Shown here in pieces: positions 34,890 to 47,039 of a DNA stretch of 64,000 nt. Source of the stretch: Druceiella hillmani (lineage: Eukaryota > Arthropoda > Insecta > Lepidoptera > Hepialidae); assembly GCA_039881145.1 (NCBI GenBank), contig JAYKKI010000032.1, forward strand, positions 14,697,501 through 14,761,500, in the 5' to 3' direction. Numbering within the stretch: position 1 is the first letter of the stretch; every line of letters starts with the position of its first letter. The notes under the pieces are model-generated. The model did no database searches. It was not told where the DNA came from and saw nothing but the letters and a program-made list of their open reading frames with translations. Position numbers and translations under genes: made by a program.

Positions 34890-35560
34890 ACAGCAATAAA
34901 AGATAATAAGTTTGATGAAAGCGCTTTGGATTCAAAAACTAAATATTTTGTATATATTTTTCATAATTTAAGAAAGTATTTATTTCTTTAAGAGAACTAT
35001 GTATAAATTAAAAACGTGTTTAATTTTCCTTTTGTTTGTTTTTGCAATTCGTGTGTTTTCTTAACATTGCAGATTCGTGTGTTTTCTTAACATTGCATTC
35101 GTGTATTTTCTTAACATTGCAGATTTTGTCTAGTAGAAGATAAAGTACTTCATGAAAACGCGTTGGATTCAAACACTAAGTATTTTGTAAATATTTTTCA
35201 TAATTTAAGAAAGTATTTATTTTTTTAAGAGAACTATGTATAAATTAAAAACGTGTTTTATTTTTCCTTTTCTTTATTTTTGCAATTCGTTACATGTTTT
35301 CTTAACATTGCAGATTTTGTTTAATAGAAGATAAAGTACTTGATGAAAGCACATTGGATTCGTACCCTCAGGATGTTGTATGTATTTTTTACACTATTAG
35401 AAGTATTCACTTTATTAATGAAACTATTAAAAAATAAGAACGCTTTTCATGTTTTCTTTTGCTTCTAATTAGATATATTTGACGCAGTTAAATATTTGTT
35501 TCCTTAATATTGCAAAGTTTGAAATAAAAAAAAATAGTAAAATTGTTTTAGTACTCTTCT
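34890..35560 (+). repeat. Tandem repeat of 190-240 bp with exon-like blocks
   Basis: Three copies start near 34898, 35135 and 35328. Each holds a GATAA-x-GT-x-TTGATGAAAGC-like block, then TTTTCATAATTTAAGAAAGT and an AAAACGTGTTT-like block. Before copies 2 and 3 the sequence TTTTCTTAACATTGCAG resembles a branch point plus splice acceptor, and in the first spacer that motif is itself triplicated (35047-35122). The blocks after it read FCLVEDKVLHENALDS and FCLIEDKVLDESTLDS in one frame. A clean donor site is not conserved. It is either a simple tandem repeat or decayed duplicated exons. Confidence 0.75.
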
Positions 35561-36354
35561 TTTCTGGGTCTACCTTTTTTGGAATATTTTTAAGCTTCGT
35601 ATATAAATTTTCATATATTTTTATAGACACTTTTGTTTTTTTTATTACTCCGTAGAATAATAATGCAAGATATGTTTGAAAACCAGTTTACGATCATTTA
35701 ATCAATTACGACTATTCAATCATACAATCAATTACATATTAAAATTAATTCTTGATTTATTAAACATTTAGAATAATTTATTACGTTAAAAAAAATGTAA
35801 TAAATTAAACATTTAGAATTATTTATTACGTAAAATATATATTGCACGTTTTTGTAGCGAAACCAGGGCTCCTCTCTTGGAGCTTCCTCATATTCATCCA
35901 TTCGTTCATTTCTCCGTCCGTGCAACGTTAGTCCATCTGTCAGAATTTGATATTTCTGAAATTTACAACCAAACCTACGTCCATCAAACGTTGCAAGCAG
36001 ATTCTTAATATGGGAAACTCAATTAATATGTTGCAAAATAATATAAAAGCTAGTCCCCAAAAAATTAACCTCCCCACTGATGTAAAACGAATGTGAAAAA
36101 AAATGTTCTTTGCGTATCGAAACAAGTGAACTCTTCATATACCATTTTCCGTTTTTAAGTCTCATTTAATAAACATTAAGCTTCCAAATAATGTACAATG
36201 CGTCCCGTCCCTTAAATTTTCCGATAAATTTGCTAAATTTGAAAAAAAATCTGGGAATCAGTGCATCAGAAATTTTAATTGATTAGGTTTTCTTGTAGCA
36301 ACAGTTTCAAGAGATGTACACAACTGTATGTTTCCATACGCTCTCGTCAGTGTT
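35561..36354. other. AT-rich spacer with a repeat scrap
   Basis: AT-rich. 35870-35945 contains TTCATTTCTCCGTCCGTGC, similar to the CGTCCG strings of insect dispersed repeats. No gene is seen. Confidence 0.5.
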
Positions 36355-36573
36355 TTAGAAGCAAAAGCACTTAGCTGTTCTATTTATTTTTTTCATTTTA
36401 AATTCTCTTAATGCAAGAAATGTCGACACCTCTATCAGCGACATGCCATTTGATACGTCATTCTGTCGCCTGAGCGTTGATTTACCTCTTAACTGCTTCA
36501 CAACACTCTCACGTTCCTTCTCATTCCCGTCAGTAACGCGTCTGTAATTAAGTTGATGTAGAAAATCGAGCAC
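36355..36573 (-). CDS. Coding-like open frame, unknown
   Basis: A 72-codon minus-strand frame whose central part, about RRVTDGNEKERESVVKQLRG, has balanced, coding-like codons and CpGs in AT-rich surroundings. A possible acceptor (TTAATTACAG) precedes it at about 36546, and GTAAATC could be a donor near 36489. No family is recognised and no partner exons were found. It may be a fragment of a mobile element. Confidence 0.2.
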   Translation of the reverse strand: MLDFLHQLNYRRVTDGNEKERESVVKQLRGKSTLRRQNDVSNGMSLIEVSTFLALREFKMKKINRTAKCFCF

Positions 36574-36708
36574 AGAGAATATTGCTGGAAAGTTCTGATT
36601 TAAAATAAACTGTAAATATACCTGGATAGTTCTTGTTTATAACAGATCTCTTTGTATTTCTTGTTTTTGTAACATTAGCATCCTTAAGGGACATGGGACG
36701 TTTACATA

Positions 36709-36710
<2 letters not shown>
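36574..36710. other. AT-rich spacer
   Basis: No feature recognised. Confidence 0.6.

Positions 36711-36768
<58 letters not shown>
36711..36768. repeat. (TA)n microsatellite
   Basis: About 58 bp of pure TA dinucleotides. Confidence 0.98.
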
Positions 36769-36773
<5 letters not shown>

Positions 36774-37249
36774 TATAATTATTATGGCGTAATAATATTT
36801 TATCGTTTTATTTTATTGCAGAGATCAGAAAACATGTAAATTTTTTTATTCATAAAATATCATTACATCGCTACGGCTCTCGCGCTATGACCAGCCTGCG
36901 TTTTATGAACGCCCTTTTTTTTGTTAAGTAACAAAACTAATTATGGAATATAACTAGGTTTTTAAAGTATAAAACTATGTGGAAACCTTAAAGAAAATTG
37001 TTTACGCTACTTTTGAAAAAAAATATTTTTACAGTTTGTTTATCCGGAGAATTGAAATTAAAGGTTGGAAAAAAATGAAAAAATAGTCTGAACAAATTAG
37101 ATTCTTCTATAAAAAAAACTTTGTGGTTTTGTCAATACTACTTCCCTTCAACATGGTAAGTTCACTTTACTAACTTATGCTGAGTATTCATCATTACCAG
37201 AAACATGATGGGTTTAAAGGGTGATAATTTCCATTTCCTTCAAAATGAC
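36769..37249. other. AT-rich spacer, nothing recognised
   Basis: AT-rich; no gene or element recognised. Confidence 0.6.
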
Positions 37250-38596
37250 TACATTAATAATTTTAAATTTGGAATAAAGAAAAAAGTCATGGCTTTAGCC
37301 GTTACCGGTCTATGAGACCGTAAGTCTATATTAAGCATTTTAAAGTTGGAATAAGAAAAAAATGACATCATAGCTTTAACTGTTACGGGGCTACATTAAC
37401 CATTTTAAAGTTGGAATAAGGAAAAAATAACATCATAGCTTTAGCTATGACGGGTATATAAACAACAAGTCATTTTAAAGTTGGAATAAGCAAAATAAAA
37501 AATCATCATAGCTTTAGCTGTTAAGGGTTGATAAAAAGTGAGCATATATTAAGTATTTTAAAGTTAGAATGAGAAAAAAGGAACATAATAGCTTCAGCTG
37601 TTACGGGTCTATAAAACACTAAGAATACATTAAACATTTTAAAGTTGTAATAATAAAAAAAGAACATAATAGGTATAGCTGATATGAGTTGATATAACAG
37701 TGAGCCTGTATTAAGCATTTTAAAGTTGGAATAATGCAAAAAAAGCCATAGCTTTTGCTGTAACGAATCGATAGAATAGTGAGCCTACATTATTAATTTT
37801 AAAGTTGGAAGACAAAAAAAACATCACAGCTTTAGTTGTTACGCGTCCATAGAACATTGTATTTATATTAAGAATTTTAAAGTTGGAATAAGGAAGAAAT
37901 AATATTATGGCTTTTGCTCTTTCACGTCGGTAGAACTGTGAGCCTAAATTAATCATTTTAAAGTAGGAATAAGGAAAAAAGAATATTATAGCTTTTGCTC
38001 TTACACGTCGGTAGAGCAGTGAGCCTATATTAATCATTTTAAAGTTGGAATAAGGAAAAAATAATATTATAGATTTTGCATTTACACGTCGGTAGAGCTG
38101 TGAACCTATATTAATAATTTTAAAGTTGGAATAAGGAAAAAATAATATAGCTTTTGCTCTTACACGTCGGTAGAACAGTGAGACTATATTAATCATTTTA
38201 GAGTTTGAATAAGGAAAAAAGAAGAGTATGGCTTTAACTATTACGGATCATTAGAACAGTGAGCCTATATTAATCATTTTAAAGTTGGAATAAGGAAAAA
38301 ATAATAATATAGCTTTTGCTGTTACACGTCGGTAGAACAGTGAGCCTATATTGATCATTTTAAAGTTTGAATAAATATAAAAGAACATTATGGCTTTAAC
38401 TATTACGGATCATTAGAACAGTGAGCCTATATTAATCATTTTAAAGTTGGAATAAGGAAAAAAGAATAATATAGCTTTTGCTGTTACACGTCAGTAGAAC
38501 AGTGAGCCTATATTGATCATTTTAAAGTTTGAATAAATATAAAAGAACATTATGGCTTTAACTATTACGGATCATTAGAACAGTGAGGCTATGTTA
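37250..38596. repeat. 81-bp minisatellite, about 16-17 copies
   Basis: The unit contains CATTTTAAAGTTGGAATAAG, AAAAAAT(A)ATATTATAGC, TTTTGCTGTTACACGTCGG and TAGAACAGTGAGCCTATATT. Left copies (37250-37700) are the most diverged. From about 38190 to 38590 copies alternate between two subtypes (ACACGTCGGTAGAACAG and ATTACGGATCATTAGAACAG), giving a dimer of about 162 bp as the latest amplified unit. Because 81 is divisible by three, the minus strand shows open frames of up to 158 codons (38196-37720) with a 27-residue period; I treat these as artefacts. Confidence 0.94.
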
Positions 38597-38849
38597 AGTT
38601 TCTGTGAAAAATAGGTACCATACGCAGAAAGAAAAATTGAAAAGTTTATTATACCAGTTCGTTTTTTATCATTTTGATAATGAACCACAAAAAAAGAAAT
38701 AATGGAACAACTGATAAATCTCTTAATATTATTATTTTAGACGACGAGGATTTTTAATGCGCACAGTAATCTAACTTTAGTATCATTAAGCTGGTTTCCT
38801 AAGGAATAGAACAGTTTGTAAACAAATGAATAAATCAATAAAAGTCACT
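38597..38849. other. AT-rich spacer
   Basis: Nothing recognised. Confidence 0.6.
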
Positions 38850-38990
38850 CAGAGACTACGCGATGAGGGTCCGCGACTAGACGACGTAAATCTCAGCCGG
38901 TTAAAAGTGCAATGTCCGGGTGTCCGATTGCATAAGTTAATGACGCAAGTAAAGAATATCTGCACTTCATTTGCATTTGTGTTTATGTAG
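38850..38990. promoter_or_regulatory. CpG-rich island, unassigned
   Basis: CpG-enriched: ACTACGCGATGAGGGTCCGC, CTAGACGACGTAAATCTC, GTCCGGGTGTCCGATTGC. TTGCATAAGTTAATGACGCAA includes a homeodomain-type TTAATGA. No convincing frame. Candidate regulatory element. Confidence 0.3.
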
Positions 38991-39429
38991 TGTTTTAGGT
39001 ACTTACGTTTATTTATATATTTATTATGGTATAATGTATGTAGCCTTATTAAAATTGAATTTGTTTACATCTAATTGACAAATAATTTCAAACGAGGAAC
39101 TTAAAACATTAAAAGGAAATGTCGCAAGGTTTCCTTGTCTATATAAACTAAAACAATGCTTATTTACGATTTATTTACTTACAATACTTTAATATAAGCT
39201 TGAGAAACTAAATACACAGTGGTGGATTTATTGCTACGAGAGGAATCTCTCACAGCCAACCATAATGAAGTAAGTGAGAAAAATATATACTGTGTATATA
39301 ATAGCAAATTTACTTGGTATAAATATGAAATGTACAAAATTCATATAAGATTAAGTGAAATACCAGCAAAATAGCGACATGTTTAAAGATAGGGACGAGA
39401 TAAGGGTGGGTAACAAAAGTGATTTCGAC
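38991..39429. other. AT-rich spacer
   Basis: Nothing recognised. Confidence 0.6.
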
Positions 39430-40345
39430 CTGTCAATTATGATTTACATTTATAGTTTCAGATACATTTCAACAAAGATTATGAGGGAGAACTTTATACA
39501 TGTGGGTTCACTTGATTGCGTCATATGTTAGAATATACGGTAAAGAATTCACAATAGAATGTGGTTTTATGTTGTGTTAATACACCCTGTATTTATTTTT
39601 AGAACGTAATTCGATTGTGAGATAAGAGCTATTGGAATCTAGATGTGAGTTATGAAGGTGCAACGGAATTATTGAGGATGTAATATACAAAATATATAAG
39701 ATGAAGTTTGCGTTATTCCAGATTAATTGGCCATTTCAGTCATGCTCAGCCATAAAGTCAATTTGTTTGTGGTCGAAAATGTATCGAATACACGAGTTTT
39801 GAAATCGTTTCCATTTTTTTGAGTGAATGTTCTTTATATTAGAATAATACACTTCTTCATAACCGAGGATGGGAAGAAGTGAATTCTGTGAAATTGTATT
39901 TAAATTTGAAAAAAGAGGAAAACTTTGAAGCTTCTTGAGAAAATCTATTTGAAGAAAATCTTACGACTAATGTCATTTACTTGAGGGTGCCATATGAGAC
40001 GTTGTTCAGTCGGTAGGCCAAGGACTTGTACATTTAAAATAAAAGGTATAATATAGCTACTAACAAACAACTGCGGTAAATGAGCTATACATACTTTTGA
40101 CAGAAGGTTTTGACTTCCAACAATGATGATGCCTGTGATTTAATTGGGTTAATCAGAAGATCTTGTTCATTAATATGTTGATTGATCCTGTAAAGGTCTG
40201 CATTCAGTATATCAATGCAGGAAAATATTTTCGTCAACGCTGCATTGAGAGTATATTTGAAGATTGTCAGCATGTACATGATAGTTGGAAGACAGTTATA
40301 TAACTATGTATAGAAAACGCATGGAGAATGAATCCCACAGGTAGG
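39430..40345 (-). pseudogene. Decayed jockey/CR1-like LINE reverse transcriptase
   Basis: Translating the minus strand and allowing frame changes recovers the second half of a non-LTR reverse transcriptase. In order: a decayed SxLGPLLF-like segment near 40340; YHVHADNLQIY near 40290-40258, standing where the catalytic YADD-LQIY box should be; ILNADLYRINQHINE and DLLINPIKSQ (frame 40279-40085); after a shift, AIIVGSQNLL, then IPFILNVQVLGL and WHPQVNDISRK (about 40070-39961); KVFLFF; YILNNSVAPS; and LTSRFQ with a SHNR-type end near 39600. A final KTTFYCEFFTV-like block lies near 39560. The catalytic aspartate pair reads D-N, and there are several stops and frameshifts, so this is an old, inactive copy. 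The upstream endonuclease and ORF1 were not found. Confidence 0.72.
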
Positions 40346-41019
40346 TCATTAATATCGAATGTATACTGCGTTGTCTCGTGTTTGTTATTGTTATTCACTA
40401 TTTAGAGTATCTATGAATTTCTAAATATGGCACTATGTACACTCACTGATTATTTTATTCACACTTTTTTGGATTTCTGCATATTTACGATATTTTATTT
40501 CTTAGCACTATAGATTTCAGAAGAGCTGTAGCACCCTTTTATGTTTTGATTTAGTCCTATCTCTTTTTTTCATAAAATACTTTATAAAATAATTGAGTCA
40601 GAGGGCATTTTTTTCTAGATTTATTTGCTTTAGTGGTTTATTCAACAGGTTAGAAATCTTAGAGGTCCAATTATGAATCATATCATCCACTTTATTCATA
40701 AAAAAGATCGCACCCTAATCAATAGACTGTTCGTCCTCAAATAAAGACGATTTGTGTGTATATATATTTTAATATTTTTGTTCTGATACCGTGAAGCATA
40801 TACATTAAGAATTATTTTAATTTCTAATTGTTCCATAGGTAACTTACGATGTTCAAACTGTTAAATAATACCAAAACATTGACTACGAAGTTTTTAACTA
40901 CTTTCTGTAAAAAGTAATATAAAGGTGGAATTTGGCTTCATGGAAATATTTATGTGGTAAAACGTAACCACGTACGGTTACGTTACCAAAGATAGTATTA
41001 ATATTAAATATGTTATATC
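40346..41019. other. AT-rich spacer, perhaps more LINE remnant
   Basis: This is upstream (5') of the decayed reverse transcriptase on the minus strand. No further motifs could be read with confidence. Confidence 0.45.
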
Positions 41020-41105
41020 GGTCTAAAATAGGCAATATATTTGATCGATAAATTAACACCGGCATAAAAATTAAAAATAGGCAATATATTTGATCGGTAA
41101 TTCTT
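41020..41105. repeat. Short direct duplication
   Basis: AAAATAGGCAATATATTTGA occurs at about 41024-41043 and again at about 41074-41093. Each is followed by TCG-TAA; the spacing is about 50 bp. Confidence 0.75.
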
Positions 41106-41278
41106 TGCTTGAGTAGGATGAGATATTAAAACAATTAAAAAAATATTTTTTTTGATGACGAAATTCGGAATTTATTTTCAATTAATTAACATTTTTAATT
41201 TTGTAATAATTTTATTTTTATTGTTTTTATTTCACTGAAAATCCCAAATTTCTTTATGGCAATTAAAGTCTAACAAAT

Positions 41279-41475
41279 TCAATGTGTAAGCGTTACTGAG
41301 TGATAGCCGTTATCCACAGAATTACTTGTCGTAAAGGCGATCACCCCTCCATTTTTTCTCCCACTCATCGTCCCCCCTCCAGTCTTACCGGTAACGTTTA
41401 ACCACGCGTACCACGCGTAAGAAATGGAATTACTCTCCGCTATTTCTCCGTTTAATTTTTCTCGCCATTTCATTT
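41279..41475. other. CpG-rich block, unclassified
   Basis: GC-rich relative to its flanks, with ACCACGCGTACCACGCGTAA (a short repeat of ACCACGCGTA) and CTTACCGGTAACG. A 64-codon minus frame is open but glycine- and serine-rich without a family match. It has the look of a piece of a dispersed repeat. Confidence 0.35.
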
Positions 41476-42334
41476 TTTTGCAATTTTAAAAATAGCGCTT
41501 GATGAGATTCATTAAATATTTTCGTTAATAAATTAAAGAAAGTATTTTCAGATAAAAATAAATTGCAAAGGAATTATTTTGGTAATTTTTTTTAATGTCG
41601 ATATGTAAATTGTTTAATGTCTGTTTGAAATTAAATTTTTCTTACTTTGACTTGAAAATTTAAAAACTTTTTACGTATTTTTGAAAACCTTATAGCGCTA
41701 CACAAAAAAGAACTGATATTAACGAGTGACATAAAAATATTTTAGAATATCTATTATCATATATTCTAGAATTCATAAGTGTATTTCTATATTTCTTCCA
41801 TATTCTTGCTACAATTGCCTGGTTCAAGATTTTAAAATGTGTAGTTCTGTTATAAATTAAGATACAAAGAGTTACATTTATTTACCAACTTTTTTGTGAA
41901 TAAAGAAGTCTTGACTGCTCCTATCTCCGTTTTAATGAAATATTTTGAAAATATACTTTAATTAAACAACCGTAAAAAAAATTATTAAGATATAAACGAG
42001 TAACGAGTTTCCAAAATTTAATGTTAGGAATAGTGTGATGATATCACCCTGTCTCGATCGTTATTGTAGAATACAATAAGAATTATTAAAAATGACATCA
42101 CAATTAAGTCCTTGTTTAATCGTTAAATTTAAACCTTCATAACTCCTTCAATTTTTATGAGTTGTTAAATTTTCTTGAGATTTTTTTCTCCTCGCCAGCT
42201 AAAGTTTTTTTGATTCAGTAGTTTTGAAATAATACCCTGACAGACGGAGAAAAATTTAGTTTTACTAATAGAATTTTCATTTTAAGCATAAACTTAATTT
42301 TTATTCAGGTGAAAAGACTTTATTAATTCTATCG
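41476..42334. other. AT-rich spacer, nothing recognised
   Basis: AT-rich; no feature recognised. Confidence 0.6.
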
Positions 42335-42577
42335 CTAGCCATTTTCTCTCGTAGACGGTAATGCAATCCACCTATTGCTGTTTATGTTCTTTGCGATAAT
42401 ATTATTCACGTTTATGTCCTGCAAAACTTTAAATAACAATACAAGTCGGCCACGCGGTTTAATAGCAACACTAACATGTGTAAAACGCAAAGCGATGCCC
42501 TGGAGCCAGGATACATAATTATACTCACTACTGAGGTGACTGGATGTACATAACGAAGCGATTATTTCGAAATTCAT
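42335..42577. promoter_or_regulatory. Mildly CpG-rich island, frames open on both strands
   Basis: A minus-strand frame of 80 codons and a plus-strand stretch (NTSRPRGLIATLTCVKRKA near 42430-42500) are both open. No family is recognised for either and no splice-site pair is clear. Either an unrecognised exon or a non-coding conserved island. Confidence 0.25.
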
Positions 42578-42711
42578 GTAGGATTATATACAGGAGGGAA
42601 TTATATGATTCTGTATGTGATCAAAATAATGGGTTATGATTTAAATATACGGAGTGAAAGATGAAATGATCTAGGTCTATACAAGTGTCGTTACGAGTAT
42701 CTTTAAAAGTC

Positions 42712-42800
42712 ATAATTGTAAATTTATGACATTCATGATAATTATAAATTTATACATGATAAATTTACAATTATCATGAATGTCATAAATTTACAATTAT
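42712..42800. repeat. Inverted repeat, 41-bp arms
   Basis: The left arm (42712-42752) and right arm (42760-42800) are complements containing AATTTATGACATTCATGATA. Because the arm itself holds AATTGTAAATTTAT twice, several alternative foldings exist. Confidence 0.85.
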
Positions 42801-43729
42801 CATGAATATTACACATATTACCAAATTTTTTTGATTATTTTAAAAAACTATCAATAATATATAGCAATTAGATGGCAAAGCTGGCATAATGGGTCTGTTT
42901 CCATTTAAGCTTTTAAGAAATAAATATAAGAATTTAAAAGCAATTTTGGCTACATAGCAAATTTGGCTCTTCATTTTTTTTCCAAATTGTTTTAATGTGA
43001 AATATGCGGTTTATGTATATATAATCACCATATTGACTGCTTTCGCGCTAGGTATATGTTTTAATATTGCCTATTTTTAGAACGAATGCTGAAGTGTGGG
43101 TTAAACATAAGGTTTTATATTTTTTTTAAACTGTTCATTTACGGACTATTACGAAAGCTTTGCTTTGTAAAATGACTACGCAACCTTAACTCTATATCTT
43201 ACGATAAGCAGGTTTTTAAGATTAAATTTAGATAACATTAAGGCTATTTTCCTTCTAAATACCTTAGGAGACGAAATTAATGTTTGAAAACGCATGGCAG
43301 AATACCCATAAAGTTGGTTTGTTTGATATCTATATCTCTTGAAATGATCAACGGAAATCAATTGAAATTAATTTAATTCACATATCTCCACAAATTCTAG
43401 TATCTAGATTTTTCAGATTTTTTAAGCCACGGTTGAGAGGTTACAGGATTTTATATTTTGTGAGTCCCTGTGAATTTTTAAATTGAGGCTATAGAGCTTT
43501 CGTTATTTATTAATTTAGTTAATAATCAAACATGATATATAAGACTTCAATTTAATTTTACGAACCTTTTACTTGAAGTTCCACTAGTTTGATACCATTG
43601 AAAAAGAGCTGTTTTGTCCCTATTTCATTATAAAATTTGTTCATTGGCTTTCCACTAAATTGTCGCCATTGGAAAAGAACATTTCTTTTCTCACTTCAGG
43701 TGTATAGGGAAAATATTCAAGTTTTTCAG
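42801..43729. other. AT-rich spacer, nothing recognised
   Basis: AT-rich; no gene or element recognised. Confidence 0.6.
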
Positions 43730-43960
43730 AAACATTTAAGTATATATCGATTCCCATATTTCGATGCAACATCTACGTGCAAAATTTCATGTGTACAGGT
43801 CTAAAACTGCAGAAACTGTGAGACGAACGGACGAGCGTAACGACGTTATGGAGGTTCTTTTTTCACTAGTACCTGTAAAAGCACGTAGAGTTGACGGAAC
43901 ACCGTTTCTAGTGCTCGTAGTATCATTACCTGCAAAATACGTGTTATATCCTAGATTTGC
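43730..43960. repeat. Possible dispersed repeat relic
   Basis: The phrase GTGCAAAATTTCATGTGTAC, then GGTCTAAAACTGCAGAAACT and GAGACGAACGGACGAGCG has the layout seen at the ends of many insect dispersed repeats (fit of a polite TTTCATG line followed by ACGGACG strings). The 85-codon frame at 43764-44021 overlaps it and is not a recognised protein. Confidence 0.35.
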
Positions 43961-46369
43961 TAGTTTTCCTATAACTACTAGGAAATATAATTTGATAGTA
44001 ATATTCCTAAAGTTCCATTAGTGTAATTAGTAGAGTCTGATATTAAGCAAACGCATAAATGAATCCACAACATTTATAATAGTTAATATTAAGATTAATC
44101 TTAGATAAATTAGAGAATACCCACGTTAATAGTGTCTTTGATAAATTAGGTTGTTAATAAATTTTGATAAATCATAAAAAGTGAATAAATGATAAAACTT
44201 AATTAGAATTTCAAGAAATTTCATACAAATTTAATAATATGTTACTACAAAAGTGTAACGTTTTCGCGAAAAGCATCATTTTAACACAACATTCCTCAAA
44301 AATGACGACAAAAATACATTGCATAAAAATTATATTTAAGTAAGTTTTTCACATTTCTTGACACATAATTACAATTGGTTTTTCAAACAGCTTAAATTGT
44401 GTGGATTTGTAAGATTATTTTTACAAATACGATTAACTCCTTGTTTGTAAAATATTTATCAGTTGTAGAGAATTAGTTACATAATATCAAGGCATTACCG
44501 TTATATAAATATAATTCTTTTAGGCACTTACTAATAGCCAAAAATTTTCATTTACATCTGGCATATTAGCTAGAAAATTAAGTAACTTGAAAAAGTAACT
44601 TTTGATACTCGGATCTATCAAGTCGGGATAGATTTTCCTCTTCATTTAGCGTGTTTTAATTACAATTTATTTATTCTGCGGGAGAAAGAATTTAAAAGGC
44701 ACAAATTTATTTAATTACTAATTTTGGAAAAATTACAGTTTTTTTTATAAAAGCGTGTGTTATAAAAATAAACAGACAAAAAATTATTATTATGTTTGGT
44801 TTTAATAATTCTATGCAAATTCACAATGCAAAGCGTATAATATTTTGTTTATCGATAATAGTCGACAAAGTCGATATAGTTGATAATACTTATCGAAACC
44901 TAAAAAAGGCATCCAGTTTCTAAATATACCTATGTCATTATATTGATTTGTTATTAATATGTAGCTGAATGAGGCTATCAGTGGGGTTAATGAAACTTTC
45001 AGTAAGCTTTAGCGTATTGGCTAAGTTTACACCTTAATCTTAACAACCTTTTCCTTTGTGTCCTTGCCCTTTCCTGTCTTTCCCATCTCAAATCATGTCA
45101 ATATTTTGTTTTCTTTTTTAATTTACTTTTGTATTTTTTTTTTGTTTAATGTGCTATGAAGAATTTTCATTGTAAAATCTCTTACAGTCTACCAACTAAA
45201 TTTCAATACAAATTGTTATGGTTGACTGGAAGAATATATATAACTGGCTCTGAAAATCTAGGAAACGTGCACTGAGGTTTTAAAACTATCGACATTATAC
45301 AAATTTTATGTAAAATGTATGTGTGACGCGAATAAATAGAAACGAATAATTTTAGGTCACCATGCACAAAAAAAGGATAAAAAGTCCCTTAACAAAGTTT
45401 AGGATATCGTCGACAAGGATATTTAAAAAACCCGGTTCAAAGGGAATTAAATTAATTTTCAATTAACCAGTAGGTACTCGACTTGGAGAATTTTGAAAAT
45501 TTTAAATACGTTTATTTATCCGCCATGGTACTAAAAATATAAAAGTCTATAAAACATGAAATTCTGAGGTAATAGTCTATTTTAAAAAAGTTGTATTTTT
45601 TTCCTTTTTTTTCAATCTAATTCGCTTCAGTTAAAGAACTTATAAAAATAACTTTTGGTGAAATTAAATTTAATCAATTAATTCCAATACAATTTTTTAA
45701 TTACAATTTATCAAATTTAGTTGACTTTTCTTTTAGAGTTGATTTCAAAATTTTCCATTAAAAATGATTTCAATTTTAACTGCCCAATATTAGCAAAATT
45801 GCCCATAATAATTTTGAAAAATTGAAAAATTAATTTTAAAAATAAAAGAATGTAAAAAAAATGGAGGAATATAAAAATATACTAAATACGTAATATTAAT
45901 TATGATATAAAAATGGAGGAATATAAGAATAGCTTGTTATAAACGTAATTAGCTTGTTTTAATATCTCAAACGGAAAAATAATTCTAAATGTAATTCAAA
46001 CATATCTGTCATTGATCGATGGTGCGCTTAGCGTAGCATTAGCTTAAGCACATAAGTTGAGTACTAAAATACTCGTACATGCAAATGCGTATAATATTTT
46101 GTTTGCTTCAACATATCCATCATGTTTAGTTAACTGTCGGAAAAATGATAAAAACTCATACTGATTCATGCTCTTCCCGTTTGCAATTTCCGTTGTACTT
46201 TTCAAATATATAAAAAGGTTAAAAGCAGAACTTCATTTAATGGTCTTTGAAGCCATTATTAACGTACAGAAGTCTCTAAAGCAGGTTTAATGTAATCTCC
46301 ATAAATCTAATCTGATTGAAAAATCAACTTCATCCAATAGAGAAAAGCATTAGTACTTCAGCCTTTTTT
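43961..46369. other. Long AT-rich spacer
   Basis: AT-rich. A small direct duplication of AAAAATGGAGGAATATAA lies at about 45858-45925. No gene, RNA or element boundary is recognised. Confidence 0.6.
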
Positions 46370-46660
46370 ACACGGGATAGAACGGAAATTGCAAATTTCT
46401 GAATTTAAGCGCTATTCTCAAATTATCACCAGGGTAGTCTCAGGGCCTGCCTAAAGACTCAATCTACACAAGTGTGCAGGGACCTTCAAAGATACCCGAT
46501 AGGTTCCCGTATCTACCAGTAAGCTCATCTGCCCAACAGGGTTATAGACTACCTCTACTAATTGAGCCATTTACCACCCGCTTTCTTTTGAGACACTTGG
46601 CGAACGCTCTGAATAAAGAATCGCAGAATCTGCTCTACTGAGATGACTATCGCTGAGCGT
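46370..46660. other. GC-richer block, unclassified
   Basis: Contains CAGGGTAGTCTCAGGGCCTG, GGGACCTTCAAAGATACCCG and AACAGGGTTATAGACTACC. It is GC-richer than its flanks, with no coding frame. It could be an unrecognised short interspersed element. Confidence 0.35.
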
Positions 46661-47039
46661 AATTTCTGAAATTTAGCAATTGAAATTGATAAAAAATATA
46701 ATTTATATCTTCTTTAATTTTAAAATATTCTCGCAAACTTAGATCTATATACAGTCCTGTATAGCCTAAGTTGCTAAACGACCTTTGATATAGCTTGATG
46801 TCATGTGTCTAAACCCTATCCCAATAAGCAACCAAGTTATGCGTAAATTTTATTTCTTTAATTGTTACAAGATAATATCAAATTGTGAAATTTAATTCAA
46901 ATAAAATGTAATATTGGTATTTTAACCGAATTATTAAGTATTTTTCACAGTCACAAAGTATTGAAAACTTTTTGAAAATGATTTTTCTTGACAGGTAGAT
47001 ATATATTTTCGTGTTGGTATATAAGCGACATCTACATTT
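46661..47039. other. AT-rich spacer
   Basis: No feature recognised. Confidence 0.6.

Noticed and set aside
37720..38196. 158-residue minus-strand protein with a 27-residue period
   Set aside because: It lies wholly inside the 81-bp minisatellite, whose period is divisible by three.
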